Below, piece by piece: positions 5,389 through 5,732 of a stretch of 5,732 nt of DNA. Below the pieces are notes generated by a model that saw nothing but the letters and a program-made list of their open reading frames with translations, ran no database searches and was not told where the DNA came from. Source of the stretch: Caldilineaceae bacterium. GTDB lineage: Bacteria; Chloroflexota; Anaerolineae; Caldilineales; Caldilineaceae. The position numbers and the translations under genes were made by a program. The stretch lies in NCBI GenBank assembly GCA_024643705.1, contig JAHEML010000298.1, positions 1 through 5,732 on the forward strand, written 5' to 3'. Numbering within the stretch: the stretch's first letter is position 1; each line of letters opens with the position of its first letter.

Positions 5389-5732
5389 CCGATGAAGAGA
5401 GACGGGAAATAGCTGCCAAACGTTTTTGGGAGATGGCTGAAGATAGTCTGGAATCTGCCCGACGCGAATATGCGCACGAATCATTCGTCTTTGCCTTCAA
5501 TCGTATTTACTACGCAGCGTTCTATGCCGTTAGTGCAATTTTGATGCAAGATGGCCGATATTTCACAAAGCATGCCGCAGTACGATCTACGTTTCATAAA
5601 GACCTGATTCGTTCATGAATTCTGTTGCCGGAGCACGGAGCCTTTTTCGACCGCGCTTTTGAGAATCGGCAACAGGGAGATTACTGGCCCTTCTTTATTT
5701 TTGCTCCGGAGGATGTCGAGCGGGAGATTGAG
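5385..5732 (+). pseudogene. HEPN-domain protein (UPF0332-like), interrupted by an in-frame TGA and cut by the right edge
   Basis: HEPN proteins are small all-helical proteins; in MNT/HEPN pairs they are usually the RNase-like toxin. The intact first part (77 codons) reads AKRFWEMAEDSLESARREYA (11-30), then SFVFAFNRIYYAAFYAVSAIL (33-53), the hallmark R-x-Y-Y-A helix of the UPF0332 type, and KHAAVRSTFHKDLIRS (62-77). Codon 78 is TGA (5616-5618). The same frame then continues without any further stop as ILLPEHGAFFDRAFENRQQG (79-98) and DYWPFFIFAPEDVEREIE (99-116), exactly the expected C-terminal helices. Family members usually have Gly at the interrupted position (…TG/SG-x-LP), and GGA to TGA is a single change. 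Translation as read would give a 77-residue truncated protein lacking the last helices. A sequencing error cannot be excluded. The RNase-type Rx4-6H motif cannot be assigned with confidence in this fragment. Confidence 0.86.

Noticed and set aside
5616..5618. TGA in the HEPN gene read as glycine or selenocysteine
   Set aside because: TGA is used as a normal stop for the SDR and MNT genes, and the base composition does not fit the phyla that recode TGA as Gly. No selenocysteine insertion element is evident, and the position is not a redox site in HEPN proteins.
1..5732. CRISPR array, tRNA/rRNA genes, transposase or integrase
   Set aside because: I saw no regularly spaced direct repeats, no cloverleaf or rRNA-like sequence, and no open frame with transposase or recombinase motifs in the window.

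Overview
This 5.7-kb window looks like ordinary chromosomal DNA from a moderately GC-rich bacterium. The style of the methionyl-tRNA synthetase fragment (GAYLPPDIFARYQRM, SGSDTHGTPI), the mix of genes and the repeat-rich gaps suggest Chloroflexota (Anaerolineae or Caldilineae-like). That placement is an inference from memory of the families, not a search result.

Layout. At the left edge, on the minus strand, is the start of metG (1-207). A 247-bp gap follows. It holds divergent promoter candidates and a 9-bp inverted repeat in the metG leader. On the plus strand come three closely packed genes: a PAP2-family membrane phosphatase (455-1387), a small YesL/DUF624-like membrane protein (1421-2047) and an atypical short-chain dehydrogenase/epimerase (GTG start, 2049-3041). 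A hairpin-forming intergenic repeat (3044-3102) separates this group from a lone FAD-binding subunit of the xanthine/CO dehydrogenase family (3121-3882). A 25-bp-stem hairpin (3885-3940) lies between that gene and the convergent nudC (minus strand, 3965-4825). A degenerate relative of this hairpin (4845-4909) sits in the nudC leader, so nudC is bracketed by two copies of one repeat family. The last segment is a plus-strand MNT nucleotidyltransferase / HEPN pair with a 4-bp overlap (5032-5388 and 5385 onward), resembling a toxin-antitoxin module.

How the genes relate. No shared pathway is visible. PAP2, the DUF624-like gene and the dehydrogenase are probably one transcript by spacing, and the FAD gene may be its distal member. 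NudC (NAD(H) diphosphatase) and MetRS are housekeeping. The MNT/HEPN pair is the only clearly accessory module and is lower in GC than the centre of the window.

The most notable observation is that the HEPN gene is interrupted by an in-frame TGA (5616-5618). The reading frame on both sides still encodes recognisable HEPN sequence to the end of the window, which suggests a very recent nonsense change (or a base error). I found no RNA gene, CRISPR array, transposase or convincing new system.
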